Shown: one piece after another, positions 51,116 through 61,218 of the stretch
Layout: each line of letters begins with the position of its first letter
Numbering within the stretch: the first letter of the stretch is position 1
NCBI GenBank assembly: GCA_033344895.1
Contig: JAWPMN010000001.1
Location: 3,232,001 to 3,296,000 of the forward strand
From: Alphaproteobacteria bacterium
GTDB lineage: Bacteria > Pseudomonadota > Alphaproteobacteria > UBA8366 > Aestuariispiraceae
Reading direction: 5' to 3'
Length of the DNA: 64,000 nucleotides
Notes under the pieces: generated by a model
Seen by the model: the letters and a program-made list of their open reading frames with translations, nothing else
Databases searched by the model: none
What the model was told of the DNA's origin: nothing
Position numbers and translations under genes: made by a program

Positions 51116-53707
51116 TTAAATTTGTCGCATATCCCCGCTTGTTTTGCCGAACCAGGCAAGGAGCGCAGGCAGGACGATCATGGTCGAAATCATGATCGCG
51201 ATCATGGCGGCGGCAAGCAGAAGTCCCATTCCGGAAATCCCTGAATTGTTTACGATTGCCAGGGTTGCGAAAGAGACAAGGGTGGTGCCGCCGCTCAGCA
51301 AGACCGCGCGCGGCGTTGAGGATCGCAGCACCGCCGCAAGATCCCGCTCTTCACGCCATCGTGCCACAAAATGAACACCGTTATCGACGCCGAGGCCCAG
51401 AATTAGCGGCAGAACGATCACATTGGCGACATTGAACGGGATTCCCGCCAGGACCCCGAACGCCGTGGTGGCGGCCCCTGCCAAGATCAGGGGTATCAGG
51501 ACCAGAACCGCATCGCGAACGCTGCGCAGCCGCCAGAACAGGACGATGAAGATAACCCCCAAAGCTATGGCGACGGCCTGCTGAAAGGCGGCAACGACAA
51601 TTCGACCTGTCCCGGCCTCCAGGACCGGCCGGCCAGTGGCATCCGGATAGATGGTGGTGACGCTTTCGACAAAACGTCCCAGGGCCTCATAGTCCCGAAG
51701 GTCATCCCCGGGCAGGACAGCGATGCGCACACCGCCATCCGCCGCGACATAGCGGTCGACCATGTCCTGCGGGATGTCGTCCATCCCGAAAATCTGGGCA
51801 CCAAGGGCATCCTTCAGGCGCGCCAGGGTGATGGTGAGAGGCGCGGCCAGTCGATCGTTCAGCGCCTGTGCATCCGAAGCGTCCAGCGCGGAAAGGGCGG
51901 ATTTCAGCCGGGATGCGGCCTCCTGCGGCAGGTCATCCCATGCCATGGTCTTCAGCTTCTGCAGGGCATCGGCGGTCTGATCCGCGTCCGGCGGGTCGGC
52001 GCGGTCGGCGGGATTGAGGGCGGGCCACAGGAAAACAGCCGCCTCCTCGATCATCGCCTGCTTCAACTCGATGTCGGCTGGGACGAGGTCTTCCAGCGTC
52101 CGGACGCCTGCAACTTCCGGCAGGCCCTGCAGACGGTTTGCCGCTTCCCGCGCCGCGTCACGGGTCTCGAACGGGATCGAGAGTGTATAGGGGGTGATGG
52201 CCCCATCCTGCTGCAAATCCAGAAGAGTCTGAACGGATTCGGAATGCGGGTCCTTGAGCGCAAGCGTATTGAAATCGAACTCCGCGCGAAGGGAAATGGC
52301 AAGACTGGCGACCGCCAGGACAAGTGCAGCGGCGGTGATCCACCGGAAGCGCCGATTGATCCAGGCGCCGATAGCAGCGCCGCCCGGCATGCGGGCATGG
52401 GCGCCGCCCGGCGTTTTCAGCAGACTCATCAGGGCAGGCAGGACGGTCAGACTTGCGACCAGCGCCAGCACCATTCCTGCCGCGGCAATCTGGCCGAGTT
52501 CCGCAAGGCCCCGATATTCGGTCGGCCAGAAGGACAGGAAGCCGACGGCGGATGTCACAGCGCACAGGCCCAGCGACCCGCTGCAACTCGCCGCCGCGCG
52601 CGCCGCGGCCAGCGGCCCGACCCGGCTCTCGCCGGCCTCCTCGCGGAAGCGCATCGCGAAATGGATGGCAAAGTCGATCCCCAAGCCGATGAACAGAACG
52701 GAAAACACAATCGACAGCAGGGTCAGCGAACCGACCGCGAGGGTGGCGAAGCCGAAGGTCCAGGCCAGGCCGCAGAGCAACGCCCCGAAGCAGGCCAGAA
52801 TGGCCCGCCAGGACCGAAACCCTAGGGTCAGGACGATCGCAAGCAGCAGTAGGGACAAGGCACCGGCCGTCTGGATGTCCGACACCGCATGCGTCATTTC
52901 CTCCTTCGATAGTGGTCCGCGGCCGGTCAGCCGCAGATCGATGCCGCGCTCGTCGAATTGCAGCGTCTCGGCAGCGGCGCGGATCAGGGCGGTACCGTCG
53001 CCGCCGACGTCGCTTTCCTCTCCATCGAGCCTGCCTTGCAGCAGCACCACGCGGCGGTTGGATGCCAGGTCCGGTCCCAGGGCGAAGCGCGCCCAGGAAA
53101 CCGTGTTTGGTGCATCCTCGACGGTCTCCTGCGCTGCTGTTGCGATCATATCCGCCAGCGCCGTGCGTGCCTGCAGCACGTCCGGCTGGCCGTCGGAGAA
53201 TGCGCGACTGCGTTCCGCCAGGTCCGCAATGCCGCGCAGACTGGGGTCGCCCGCCAGAATGGCAATCGCGGCCTCGGCCCGGGCGAGGCGATCAATCGCT
53301 TGTTCCAGCGCATCCGGCGTGAGATAGAGCAATCCGTTGCGGCGGTGAAACGGCTCCGCGCCGGGCGTACGGATTGCATGAAAGACACCGTCGCCGGTTT
53401 CGCGCAGCCTTTCGGCCAGCGCGGATTGCGCCGTTTCTGCGATTTCGGGACTTGGCGCGTCGATTACGGCGATATTGGTGCGCCGATCATAGGTAAAGCG
53501 CTGCTTGTAGGCGTTGTAATTCTGCAGGAAAGGCACATCTTCCGGCAGGAGAGCGTAAGCGTCCGGGTTGAGAGCCAGAAAGCGCCCCGCGCCCAGTACG
53601 GACAGCACAGCGATCAAGGCCGCCGCTGCCAGCACAGGCCAGGGTCGTCGCGCCGAGAACTCCGACAGCGACGTCATCCAGCGGCGAATTGGACTGTTGG
53701 AGGCCAT
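51116..53707 (-). CDS. hpnN: hopanoid biosynthesis-associated RND/MMPL transporter HpnN
   Basis: This 863-residue RND-family transporter has an N-terminal membrane helix, a large periplasmic loop (about 45-270), a block of membrane helices (about 275-435, with FIGLGIDFAIHFAMRFREEA), a second periplasmic loop and a final helix block (LILGLGVDNGVHFVARWREE near 780). The two parallel (L)G(L/I)GxDxxxHF motifs are the RND-4 membrane signature found in HpnN, which moves hopanoids to the outer membrane. ATG 53707 was chosen. Divergent hpnM, the usual partner, starts 94 bases away. Confidence 0.9.
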   Translation of the reverse strand: MASNSPIRRWMTSLSEFSARRPWPVLAAAALIAVLSVLGAGRFLALNPDAYALLPEDVPFLQNYNAYKQRFTYDRRTNIAVIDAPSPEIAETAQSALAERLRETGDGVFHAIRTPGAEPFHRRNGLLYLTPDALEQAIDRLARAEAAIAILAGDPSLRGIADLAERSRAFSDGQPDVLQARTALADMIATAAQETVEDAPNTVSWARFALGPDLASNRRVVLLQGRLDGEESDVGGDGTALIRAAAETLQFDERGIDLRLTGRGPLSKEEMTHAVSDIQTAGALSLLLLAIVLTLGFRSWRAILACFGALLCGLAWTFGFATLAVGSLTLLSIVFSVLFIGLGIDFAIHFAMRFREEAGESRVGPLAAARAAASCSGSLGLCAVTSAVGFLSFWPTEYRGLAELGQIAAAGMVLALVASLTVLPALMSLLKTPGGAHARMPGGAAIGAWINRRFRWITAAALVLAVASLAISLRAEFDFNTLALKDPHSESVQTLLDLQQDGAITPYTLSIPFETRDAAREAANRLQGLPEVAGVRTLEDLVPADIELKQAMIEEAAVFLWPALNPADRADPPDADQTADALQKLKTMAWDDLPQEAASRLKSALSALDASDAQALNDRLAAPLTITLARLKDALGAQIFGMDDIPQDMVDRYVAADGGVRIAVLPGDDLRDYEALGRFVESVTTIYPDATGRPVLEAGTGRIVVAAFQQAVAIALGVIFIVLFWRLRSVRDAVLVLIPLILAGAATTAFGVLAGIPFNVANVIVLPLILGLGVDNGVHFVARWREERDLAAVLRSSTPRAVLLSGGTTLVSFATLAIVNNSGISGMGLLLAAAMIAIMISTMIVLPALLAWFGKTSGDMRQI

Positions 53708-53801
53708 TATCTGGGGTTTCCGCAGGTTCGGACGTTTGGTTTCATTCGCGAGGCACGATACAGGAATAAGCCCGCGAACCAACATCTAGGAGTTATGGTT
53801 C

Positions 53802-54443
53802 ATGTCAGTTGCTTTCGGTACCCTGTCCCGCCGCCTTTTCCTGTTGGCCGCAGCCGGCGCCGTTGCTGCGATCGCCGCAGGACCGCTTCGGGCCGCGAAC
53901 TCGACATCAGAGCCGGCTGAGATCGTTGCCGCTCTGGGCCAGGATCTGGGCGATCTGGCGAGCAATTCCGGGACGATGACCGGGGCAGAGCGGCTGGACG
54001 CGGTGTCCGGTTTGCTGAACCGGTATTTCGATCTGCCGAAAATTGCGGCCAACACGATCGGTGCTCGCCGGTTTCGGGGCCTCAGCGAGACGCAGCAGGC
54101 CGACTTCATCGACGCCTATACCCGTTTCACGGTTGCCAGCTACATTCGGCGACTGCCGCAGTTCGACGCGTCCGGCTTCTCGGTGGGCTCGATCAGCGAG
54201 GGACCGGCTGGACTTTCGGCCGTACGGGCGACCTATAGCGGTGCGGATTCGCGGGATGCGGTGCTGGATTTCGTGCTTTCCGAAACGCCGGCCGGGTATC
54301 GCATCGTCGACCTGCGCATCGACGGCGATATCAGCGAACTGGCCGTGCGCCGGTCGGAAGTATCGAAGGTCCTTGACGAAAAGGGGTTTGACGGTCTGAT
54401 CCTGTTGCTGCGGGAACGCACAGCAGCGCTGTCGGAAGGGTAA
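53802..54443 (+). CDS. hpnM: MlaC/Ttg2D-family periplasmic protein HpnM
   Basis: This 213-residue protein has a signal peptide with a twin-arginine start (SRRLFLLAAAGAVAAIAAG) and a MlaC-like phospholipid-binding domain: LGQDLGDLASNSGTM, then LNRYFDLPKIAANTIGARRF near residue 72 and FIDAYTRFTVASYIRRLPQF near 100. The divergent hpnN gene supports the hopanoid-associated assignment over general Mla lipid transport. It probably carries lipids across the periplasm. An unknown membrane protein follows after seven bases. Confidence 0.88.
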   Translation: MSVAFGTLSRRLFLLAAAGAVAAIAAGPLRAANSTSEPAEIVAALGQDLGDLASNSGTMTGAERLDAVSGLLNRYFDLPKIAANTIGARRFRGLSETQQADFIDAYTRFTVASYIRRLPQFDASGFSVGSISEGPAGLSAVRATYSGADSRDAVLDFVLSETPAGYRIVDLRIDGDISELAVRRSEVSKVLDEKGFDGLILLLRERTAALSEG

Positions 54444-54450
54444 TCCGGCC

Positions 54451-55281
54451 ATGATCGGCTGGCGCAGTCTTCAGGTAACGGGGCTTCTACTGGCCGTTGT
54501 CGCCGTCGCAGGCCTTGTCGGCGACTGGGATGACGGCGCAATGGCGCGTGCGATCGAGGCGCTGCGGCAGACGAACGCGTTTTACGATGCCTTTCGCGTC
54601 TGGCTTTCGCTGCTTGTCCTGTCCGGCTTCCTGATCTGGTCCGGTTGGTATCTGGCACGACATCACGGTCCGGACCAGCCATTGCCGGTCGTGTGGTCGC
54701 CAGTCCTGTTCTGGGCCTGTATTGCCGTCAGCCCAATCTTTCTGCTGTCGCATCACGGGGTTCTGCCCGGGGTTCTATTCGCAGAAGACGGTGTGATGGA
54801 GTATCTGACCGTCGTGCTGCTTCTCGTGTCGGCATTGTTCGGTGGACTGGCCGCCCGGAAACGGACCTTTCCCAAACCGGACCGCGTTCTGCTCTGGGTC
54901 TTTGCCGGCGGGCTGGTATTCCTTGCCATGGAGGAGATCAGCTGGGGGCAGAGGATTTTCGGGATCGAAACACCGGCTGCGCTGAAGGAAACCAACGTTC
55001 AGGGTGAAATCAACCTGCACAATCTGACGGTCGGCTGGAACGAAGTCGTCCGGATGGTTCTCGCCTGCATCCTGTCCGGAATCCTGCTGCTGCTGCCGCG
55101 CGACGCGATTCCGGGTCTGAAGGGACGTTTCATGGCATTGAAGCCGGATGGGCGGTTTTTGCCGTTGATCCCGATCCTGATCGCATCGCATCTCTACGAT
55201 GAATGGTTCGAACAGATCGTATCCTACGCCATCGTCGCGTACGGATATCTCGTCTATCGGCGCGCGACCCAGTCCGATTAG
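54451..55281 (+). CDS. integral membrane protein of unknown function with an EEISWGQ motif
   Basis: This 276-residue protein has about seven hydrophobic segments. Its most striking part is a polar stretch in and after the fifth segment, AMEEISWGQRIFGIETP then VQGEINLHNLTVGWNE (about residues 156-196), with conserved-looking Glu, Trp, Gln, His and Asn residues that could form an active or metal site. The family is not one I can name. It follows hpnM by seven bases, suggesting a role in membrane lipid handling. A terminator follows. Confidence 0.75.
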   Translation: MIGWRSLQVTGLLLAVVAVAGLVGDWDDGAMARAIEALRQTNAFYDAFRVWLSLLVLSGFLIWSGWYLARHHGPDQPLPVVWSPVLFWACIAVSPIFLLSHHGVLPGVLFAEDGVMEYLTVVLLLVSALFGGLAARKRTFPKPDRVLLWVFAGGLVFLAMEEISWGQRIFGIETPAALKETNVQGEINLHNLTVGWNEVVRMVLACILSGILLLLPRDAIPGLKGRFMALKPDGRFLPLIPILIASHLYDEWFEQIVSYAIVAYGYLVYRRATQSD

Positions 55282-55299
55282 CGACCCGGAACAGGAAAG

Positions 55300-55338
55300 C
55301 GCCGGCGTCGCCCTTCGTCAGGCCACGCCGGCGTCTTT
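55300..55338. terminator. shared terminator between the membrane protein gene and grxD
   Basis: CGCCGGCGT (55300-55308) and ACGCCGGCG (55325-55333) form a perfect 9-bp stem, followed by TCTTTC on the plus strand and CTTTCCTGTT on the minus strand. It lies between convergent genes. Confidence 0.65.
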
Positions 55339-55357
55339 CAAACCCGGTCGCGTCAAA

Positions 55358-55696
55358 TCAGGCGTCGACTTCGGTCTCGATACCGCGTTCGCTCAGCAGT
55401 TCCGTCAGCTCGCCGGTTTCGAACATTTCCCGGACGATATCGCAGCCGCCGACGAATTCACCCTTCACATAGAGCTGCGGGATGGTCGGCCAGTTGGAAA
55501 ATTCCTTGATGCCTTCGCGGACCGACATGTCTTCCAGGACATTCACGCCCTTGAACGGCACCCCGATATGGTTGAGCACCTGCACCACAGCGGCGGAAAA
55601 CCCGCACTGCGGAAAAACCGGCGTACCCTTCATGAACAGAACCACATCGGTTCCGTCGATTTCGCCCTGAATGCGGCTTTGTGTCTGATCGTCCAT
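55358..55696 (-). CDS. grxD: monothiol glutaredoxin Grx4
   Basis: This 112-residue CGFS-type glutaredoxin has the active-site motif [10 protein letters not shown] with C31, FMKGTPVFP before it, [18 protein letters not shown] near residue 73 and the glutathione-binding TVP/CD equivalents. It binds a bridging 2Fe-2S cluster with glutathione and delivers it, usually together with a BolA protein. The bolA gene lies 44 bases upstream on the same strand. Confidence 0.95.
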   Translation of the reverse strand: MDDQTQSRIQGEIDGTDVVLFMKGTPVFPQCGFSAAVVQVLNHIGVPFKGVNVLEDMSVREGIKEFSNWPTIPQLYVKGEFVGGCDIVREMFETGELTELLSERGIETEVDA

Positions 55697-55740
55697 TTCG
55701 AATTCCTTCCTGCGGGGCTGATTTCAGATCGCCCTGAATG

Positions 55741-55980
55741 TCATGCGTCTTCCGGCACGGCCGTCTGAAGCGCCAGCGCGTGCAATTCTCCGCCCATGCG
55801 GCCCTTCAGGGCGGCATAGACCATCTGGTGCTGTTGAACGCGGGACTTGCCGGCAAAGGCGGCCGACTTCACGAAGGCGGCATAGTGGTCGCCGTCGCCG
55901 CGCAGGTCATTGATGATGACCTCGGCATCCGGCAGAGCCTCCTTGATGAAGCGTTCAATGTCGCCTGCACTCATTGGCAT
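55741..55980 (-). CDS. bolA: BolA family protein
   Basis: This 79-residue protein has the BolA fold: IERFIKEALPDAEVIINDLRGDGDHYAAFVK and a C-terminal helix with VQQHQMVYAALKGRMGGELHALAL. The histidine and Arg/His positions that coordinate the shared cluster with Grx4 are present. The start is ATG 55980 or ATG 55974. It lies between purL and grxD, the usual alphaproteobacterial order, and is probably co-transcribed with both. Confidence 0.93.
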   Translation of the reverse strand: MPMSAGDIERFIKEALPDAEVIINDLRGDGDHYAAFVKSAAFAGKSRVQQHQMVYAALKGRMGGELHALALQTAVPEDA

Positions 55981-56015
55981 GGTCGTTGCCCCCTTCGGAT
56001 CTCAGAAACTTAGGA

Positions 56016-58223
56016 TCACGTCCAATCGGCGCCCGCCATATAGCCAGGCAGACGCGTCTCGTTGATATTCGCCAGTTCTTCCAGCGATATGGTATCGCCC
56101 CCGGGCAGCGTCAACGAGCGCCCGATGGCGATTCCGATACGCTGGGCCGGGACCCCTGCCGCCTCGCAGGCGGACAGGACGGCCTTCTCATCGTCCACAG
56201 CCACAAGGTAGCGGGCCTGATCTTCGCCGTACAGCCATGCGTGAATGCTGAAGCCGGGAGGGGCGGCGTCAAGCGTCACACCGACTCCGCCGGCCAGCGC
56301 CATCTCCGCCACTGCAACGGCAAGGCCGCCGTCGGAGAGGTCGTGACAGGCCTGAACGACGCCCTTCTGGATCAGATCCCGCACGCAGTCGCCATTTCGG
56401 CGTTCGACGGTGAGGTCGACCTTGGGGGCCGGACCTTCATCGCGACCGACAACGTCGCGCAGATAGATCGACCGGTCTAGATGGCCTTTCGATTCGCCGA
56501 TCAGAATCAGGATCTGGCCGACCTTCTTCAACCCCATGCCGACGGCTTTCGCGGCATCGTCGATCAGGCCGACGCCGCCGATGACCGGGGTCGGCAGGAT
56601 GGCCTCGCCATTGGTCTCGTTGTACAGCGACACGTTGCCGGATACGACCGGGAAGTCCAGCGTCTTCGCGGCGGCGCTCATGCCCTTCACGGCGCCGACG
56701 AACTGCCCCATGATCCGCGGGCGTTCCGGGTTGCCGAAATTCATGTTGTTGGTGATGGCCAGAGGCTTGGCGCCGGTTGCCGTGATGTTGCGCCAGGCCT
56801 CGGCCACCGCCTGCGCGCCCCCGGAAATCGGATCGGCCAGGCAGTAACGCGGCGTGCAGTCTGTCGTGACCGCAACGGCCTTCTTCTGGCCGGGCAGGCG
56901 TACGATCGCCGCATCCGCCGCTCCGGGCGTCTGCACCGTCTCGCCGCCGATCAGATGGTCGTACTGCTCCCAGATCCAGCGACGGGAGCACAGGTCCGGC
57001 GTGCCGATCAGCTTCTTCAGGGCCTCACCGGGGCTCAGCGGATGGTCGATTTCCCCCACGGGCGCGGAGGCCGGGGTCGGTTCCCACGGACGTTCATACA
57101 TCGGGGAGGCGTCGACCAGCGGCGCGACAGGGATGTCGCCGGCTGTCTCACCAAACCATTTCAGGGTCAGGTTGCCGGTATCGGTGACCGTCCCGATTAC
57201 CGCGAAATCCAGCTCCCACTTGTCGAAGATCGCCTTCGCCTCGTCCTCTCGGCCGGGCTTCAGGACCATCAGCATGCGCTCCTGGCTTTCCGAAAGCATC
57301 AGCTCATAGGGCGTCATGCCTTCTTCGCGCATCGGCACGCGGTCGAGTTCCAGCTCGATGCCGACGCCGCCCTTGTCCGCCATCTCGACGGAGGAGGAGG
57401 TGAGACCCGCCGCGCCCATGTCCTGGATGGAGACGATGGCATCGGTCGCCATCAGTTCCAGGCACGCTTCCAGCAGAAGTTTCTCGGTGAAGGGGTCGCC
57501 GACCTGAACGGTGGGGCGCTTCTCTTCGGAATCCTCCGTGAACTCCGCCGAAGCCATGGTCGCGCCGTGGATGCCGTCGCGGCCTGTCTTGGAGCCGACA
57601 TAGACCACCGGATTCCCGATGCCCGAGGCCTTGGAGTAGAAGATCTTGTCGGTCCGGGCGAGGCCGACCGTCATGGCGTTGACCAGGATGTTGCCGTTAT
57701 AGGCCTTGTCGAAATTGACTTCCCCGCCGACCGTCGGAATGCCCATGCAGTTGCCGTAGCCGCCGATGCCCGCCACGACGCCGGAGACCAGATGCCGGGT
57801 CTTGGGATGGCTAGGGTCACCGAAGCGCAGGGCGTTCAGATTGGCGATCGGCCTTGCCCCCATGGTGAACACGTCGCGCATGATGCCGCCGACGCCGGTC
57901 GCCGCCCCCTGATAGGGTTCGATGAAGCTGGGGTGATTGTGGCTTTCGATCTTGAAGACCGCCGCATCGCCGTCGCCGATGTCGATCACGCCGGCATTCT
58001 CGCCGGGACCCTGGATGACCTGGGGGCCTTCCGTCGGCAGTGTCTTCAACCAGAAGCGCGAGGATTTGTAGGAGCAATGCTCCGACCACATCACCGAGAA
58101 AATTCCCAGTTCCGTGATGTTGGGCGCGCGCCCCATGATGTTGAGAACGGTATCGTATTCGTCCTTGGTCAGACCGTGTTCGGCGACGACCTCGGGCGTG
58201 ATGTCCACTTGGGGCAGCGACAT
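56016..58223 (-). CDS. purL: phosphoribosylformylglycinamidine synthase, large subunit
   Basis: This 735-residue small-type PurL is the ATP-dependent synthetase of the fourth step of purine biosynthesis; it forms the complex with PurQ and PurS. Landmarks are [10 protein letters not shown] near residue 44, [11 protein letters not shown] near 93 with the catalytic histidine, [11 protein letters not shown] near 108, and the repeated AIRS-like halves ([11 protein letters not shown] near 265; [13 protein letters not shown] near 634). ATG 58223 was chosen over an upstream in-frame start because the protein begins [13 protein letters not shown]. The purQ and purS genes lie 3-4 kb away on the same strand, separated by DUF genes and an insert. 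Confidence 0.96.
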   Translation of the reverse strand: MSLPQVDITPEVVAEHGLTKDEYDTVLNIMGRAPNITELGIFSVMWSEHCSYKSSRFWLKTLPTEGPQVIQGPGENAGVIDIGDGDAAVFKIESHNHPSFIEPYQGAATGVGGIMRDVFTMGARPIANLNALRFGDPSHPKTRHLVSGVVAGIGGYGNCMGIPTVGGEVNFDKAYNGNILVNAMTVGLARTDKIFYSKASGIGNPVVYVGSKTGRDGIHGATMASAEFTEDSEEKRPTVQVGDPFTEKLLLEACLELMATDAIVSIQDMGAAGLTSSSVEMADKGGVGIELELDRVPMREEGMTPYELMLSESQERMLMVLKPGREDEAKAIFDKWELDFAVIGTVTDTGNLTLKWFGETAGDIPVAPLVDASPMYERPWEPTPASAPVGEIDHPLSPGEALKKLIGTPDLCSRRWIWEQYDHLIGGETVQTPGAADAAIVRLPGQKKAVAVTTDCTPRYCLADPISGGAQAVAEAWRNITATGAKPLAITNNMNFGNPERPRIMGQFVGAVKGMSAAAKTLDFPVVSGNVSLYNETNGEAILPTPVIGGVGLIDDAAKAVGMGLKKVGQILILIGESKGHLDRSIYLRDVVGRDEGPAPKVDLTVERRNGDCVRDLIQKGVVQACHDLSDGGLAVAVAEMALAGGVGVTLDAAPPGFSIHAWLYGEDQARYLVAVDDEKAVLSACEAAGVPAQRIGIAIGRSLTLPGGDTISLEELANINETRLPGYMAGADWT

Positions 58224-58335
58224 GGAGTCCCTTCCGGCTGGCATGTTCGGAAATCGCGCGTTTCCTAGCCCGACTCAGACGCAAATGCAAAGGTTCCGAA
58301 AGGAATAGATGGCGCAGCCCGCCATTGCGGGCAAC

Positions 58336-58863
58336 TCAGCGCATGCAGCGCCAGTCGGAGGTCATCTTGCGGACCTCCTCTTCCGACATTTTCGCCTGCA
58401 TCCTGGTCGGGATGTAGTTCTGCTCAACGCGCAGCACGCCGATCGCGCTGCCGTCGTCCGGTACATGCCAAAGCAGATAGCCGCAATACAGTTCGGACCG
58501 TTCCATGGTGCCGAGGAAATCGACGGCGGCAAAGCTGGTCATCACGCCGTTCGGGTCCGGCTGCCGGTACCAGGAGACACGGCCGCGGCGACGGGCGGTC
58601 ACCATGCCGCCCTGATCGGTGATGGAGGCCATCAGTTCGGTGAACTGCTCCAGCGAGAGCTGTGCCTGCAGCCCGGGCGCCAGCCGGCCATAAGCCTCGG
58701 CATATCGGCGCCCGTCCAGCAGCGACCAGAACTGGGATGATGCCGTCGCGACCTGTTCGTTCAACTGCTGTGTCGGCTGCCAACTGTCCTGAGCGTGCGC
58801 CGTGGTCCCCACGGCCCACAGCGCCAGGCATGCCAGAAAGGAAAGGGCGGCACGGCGCAGCAT
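58336..58863 (-). CDS. DUF4019-like exported protein
   Basis: This 175-residue protein has a Sec signal peptide (MLRRAALSFLACLALWAVGTTAHA) and a domain resembling DUF4019: ASSQFWSLLDGRRYAEAYGR near residue 41, FTELMASITDQGG and ARRRGRVSWYRQPDPNG near 90. Its function is unknown. It would act in the periplasm. It sits between purL and a DUF2237 gene on the minus strand. A GCCCGC/GCGGGC hairpin (58317-58332) lies just downstream of its stop codon. Confidence 0.7.
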   Translation of the reverse strand: MLRRAALSFLACLALWAVGTTAHAQDSWQPTQQLNEQVATASSQFWSLLDGRRYAEAYGRLAPGLQAQLSLEQFTELMASITDQGGMVTARRRGRVSWYRQPDPNGVMTSFAAVDFLGTMERSELYCGYLLWHVPDDGSAIGVLRVEQNYIPTRMQAKMSEEEVRKMTSDWRCMR

Positions 58864-58892
58864 GGCTGTCTTCCTCTCGCGCGTCTTTCGGG

Positions 58893-59285
58893 TCAGCTCA
58901 AATCGACCGCGTGATCCTTCAGCGCGGCCAGGTCGCAGACTTCCAGCGCCCGTTCATGCGTGGACAGCAGCGCAACCCGCGGCGCGCAGCCGGCATCGTA
59001 GGCTTCACGCCAGCGCGCCGCACACAGGCACCAGCGGTCGCCCGGATTGAGCCCGGGGAAGCCGTAATCCGGCATCGGTGCCGACAGGTCGTTGCCGCGC
59101 CGTCGGCTGAACGCCAGAAACTCGGCCGTCATCACGGCACAGACCGTGTGCGAGCCGACATCCTCCGGGCCGGTATTGCAGCAGCCGTCGCGATAGAACC
59201 CGGTGACCGGATCGACGGAGCAGGGCATCAGCGCCTGGCCGATGACATTGCGCTGAGCGGGCTCGGTATCGTTGGCGGCAAACAC
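58893..59285 (-). CDS. DUF2237 family protein
   Basis: This 130-residue protein shows the DUF2237 pattern: NVIGQALMPCSVDPVTGFYRDGCC, CNTGPEDVGSHTVCAVMTAEFL and GDRWCLCAARWREAYDAG, with many conserved cysteines. The function of the family is not established. It is cytoplasmic, without signal or membrane segment. It is the gene immediately before the low-GC insert and is on the same strand as purL. Confidence 0.9.
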   Translation of the reverse strand: MFAANDTEPAQRNVIGQALMPCSVDPVTGFYRDGCCNTGPEDVGSHTVCAVMTAEFLAFSRRRGNDLSAPMPDYGFPGLNPGDRWCLCAARWREAYDAGCAPRVALLSTHERALEVCDLAALKDHAVDLS

Positions 59286-59630
59286 GGAATGAACCTCAAT
59301 CTGGTGTGGGCGAACACTATCGCCGCCACTTAATCAGGTTTGGCCGGCCGGTTAAAGTCGGCACGACGGACGGGAGCCGAGATCTAACAGGTCTCCCATT
59401 TCCGGTCGCAATAGATCTGATCTTGGAAACAAAATGCGCGTATATGCCGTGTACTTTTGATTCCTCGTTTGGGTACCGCCAAGCGCTTGTGGGGCGCAAC
59501 GCCAAAGAAGACATCGGCCTCGGGAGCAACGCAGTCAAGCGCCAAGGAATAGGTCATTGCAATTGAAAGTCGTGTTGATAAAATTACTCTAACTTATGGG
59601 GTTTTTGTTTGTTTGATCGCGGGGGCAATT
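59286..59630 (+). promoter_or_regulatory. upstream region and candidate promoter of the subtilase gene
   Basis: This 345-base gap becomes A+T-richer toward its end. TTGCAA (59557-59562), 16 bases, then TAAAAT (59579-59584) forms a plausible promoter about 45 bases before the subtilase start; a G-rich ribosome site (GCGGGGG) precedes the ATG. No other gene is supported in the gap. The left boundary of the compositional shift is roughly 59400-59560, judged by eye. Confidence 0.45.
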
Positions 59631-61181
59631 ATGACTGCAGTTAGAAAGGAAACATGTGATTCCGTGCCGCCGCCGCACGTTATCGCGCATCTTGATGATG
59701 ATGCTTTTAATACTAAATTCAACGAGGTACGGCGCCGGAAAATGAGAATGGCGCCATCTTTGAGCGAGAATCCGAAAGGATACTTTGGGTTCAAGCGTCG
59801 CATCAAAGTCGAAATGCGCCGCTATACAATTGCATTCAAGGAGGCCCATGGCGGTCGGGCGCGTCACATTCAAGGCTCTGGTGGATCGGGCCCATCCAAA
59901 CACGTCCGACGTCGGCCAGTCAGGGGTAAAGGACAGTTACATGACTCCGGCCCAAATGAAAGGGGGCCGTCGACTGACGCTTCGGCCCTAGTCAAGCGGT
60001 TCAAAGTTCGTTTTCCCGATGAGAAGACCTTTAAAGTCGCGGGACGAAGCGAAGATATTTCTGACCCGAGCGTCCTTACCAATATGACGCGTCGTTATTT
60101 CAGTTTCCGCTCATTTGGAAAGGATGGCGAGGACAGGCTTCTGGAGAAACTGGATAAGCTGGGTCGCGTTTACGACGCTACGGTAACGGAATCCTATCGC
60201 TTCTCATTGGATTCGGAGTTGCCGGAGACGTTTAAATCGGTTGAGGAGATGCCGCCAGCGGCCGATTTAGATGATGTGCTCAACAAGATCAGAGCCAAAG
60301 ACGCCTGGGCACGATCAAAAGGCGCAGGAGTGTCCATTGCAATCGTGGATACCGGAATTGATGGGGCGCGACCTGAATTTCCTGATTGGAAGAGAGGTTC
60401 CATCCCGGCCTTACAATACGAACAACCGAAATGGCGCGATGACCTGGGCCATGGCACGATGTGCGCTTGCATAGCTGCCGCAGCGGGCGGGGAAGGTGTT
60501 GAGTTCACTGGTGTTGCGCCAGAAGCGATGCTGATCGACTGCAAAACCCGATTCTTCGAAGAAGAAATCGAGGCGATTTTCATGGATTTGGCGAAACTTG
60601 CCGGAAACGGAACGCCGGTCGTTGCGTCCAACAGTTGGGGATATAAGCCTGACGATATTCCGCCGCGTGAAACTTTGGAAGACGTGGAGGCAGCCATTGC
60701 CGCAGCCTATTCCAGCGGCGTGGTTTCCGTTTTCAGTGCAGGAAATAATCATATTCTTGCTGGAGGAGATAAAGAATCTGACACACCGAACTCAATCTAT
60801 ACGTTTAAGAGCCGCAGCGATTTGTTGGCGGTAGGTGGTTGTGATCTGCGTGACAAAATTTGGCATTATTCCAGCCGTGGTCCTGGAGAGCGGCACGGTG
60901 AGGATGGAATGTCGGCAAAGCCGGACGTCGTCGCGCCCACTCCGGAACGCGGCAAGGTATTGTATGGCGGAAAAGCCATGGTGGGCCCCGTTGGCTGGGG
61001 CACCAGCGGTGCCGCTCCGCAAGTCAGCGGTTTGGCGGCTCTACTTCTAACGACCCGGCCGGACTTACCGCCATCGGAGCTCTTTGACATAATCCGGGAA
61101 TCGGCTCTAATGTTGCCGTATCCTGCCGTTACGGTTGGGCATGGTGTTATCGATTGTAATGCTGCTGTTTCCAGTATCTGA
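59631..61181 (+). CDS. cytoplasmic S8 family (subtilisin-like) serine protease with an N-terminal pro-region
   Basis: This 516-residue protein has a C-terminal subtilase domain (about 232-512) with the full catalytic triad: D240 in IVDTGIDG, H274 in LGHGTMCA, and S459 in GTSGAAPQVSG; the oxyanion asparagine is in SAGNN (N372). The first 230 residues are unusual: a basic, Arg/Gly-rich stretch (about 60-115), then an I9-propeptide-like segment ending ESYRFS (187-192). There is no signal peptide, so it should act in the cytoplasm. Codon use is visibly more A/T-rich than in neighbouring pur genes, suggesting transfer. The next gene encodes a small protein resembling this pro-region. ATG 59631 is preceded by a G-rich site. 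Confidence 0.9.
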   Translation: MTAVRKETCDSVPPPHVIAHLDDDAFNTKFNEVRRRKMRMAPSLSENPKGYFGFKRRIKVEMRRYTIAFKEAHGGRARHIQGSGGSGPSKHVRRRPVRGKGQLHDSGPNERGPSTDASALVKRFKVRFPDEKTFKVAGRSEDISDPSVLTNMTRRYFSFRSFGKDGEDRLLEKLDKLGRVYDATVTESYRFSLDSELPETFKSVEEMPPAADLDDVLNKIRAKDAWARSKGAGVSIAIVDTGIDGARPEFPDWKRGSIPALQYEQPKWRDDLGHGTMCACIAAAAGGEGVEFTGVAPEAMLIDCKTRFFEEEIEAIFMDLAKLAGNGTPVVASNSWGYKPDDIPPRETLEDVEAAIAAAYSSGVVSVFSAGNNHILAGGDKESDTPNSIYTFKSRSDLLAVGGCDLRDKIWHYSSRGPGERHGEDGMSAKPDVVAPTPERGKVLYGGKAMVGPVGWGTSGAAPQVSGLAALLLTTRPDLPPSELFDIIRESALMLPYPAVTVGHGVIDCNAAVSSI

Positions 61182-61218
61182 CCGGACAAGCGACGGCTAG
61201 GGCGAAGAGCGACGAACG

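Noticed and set aside
56481-58268. 595-codon plus-strand frame opposite purL
   Set aside because: Antisense shadow of a highly conserved purine gene.
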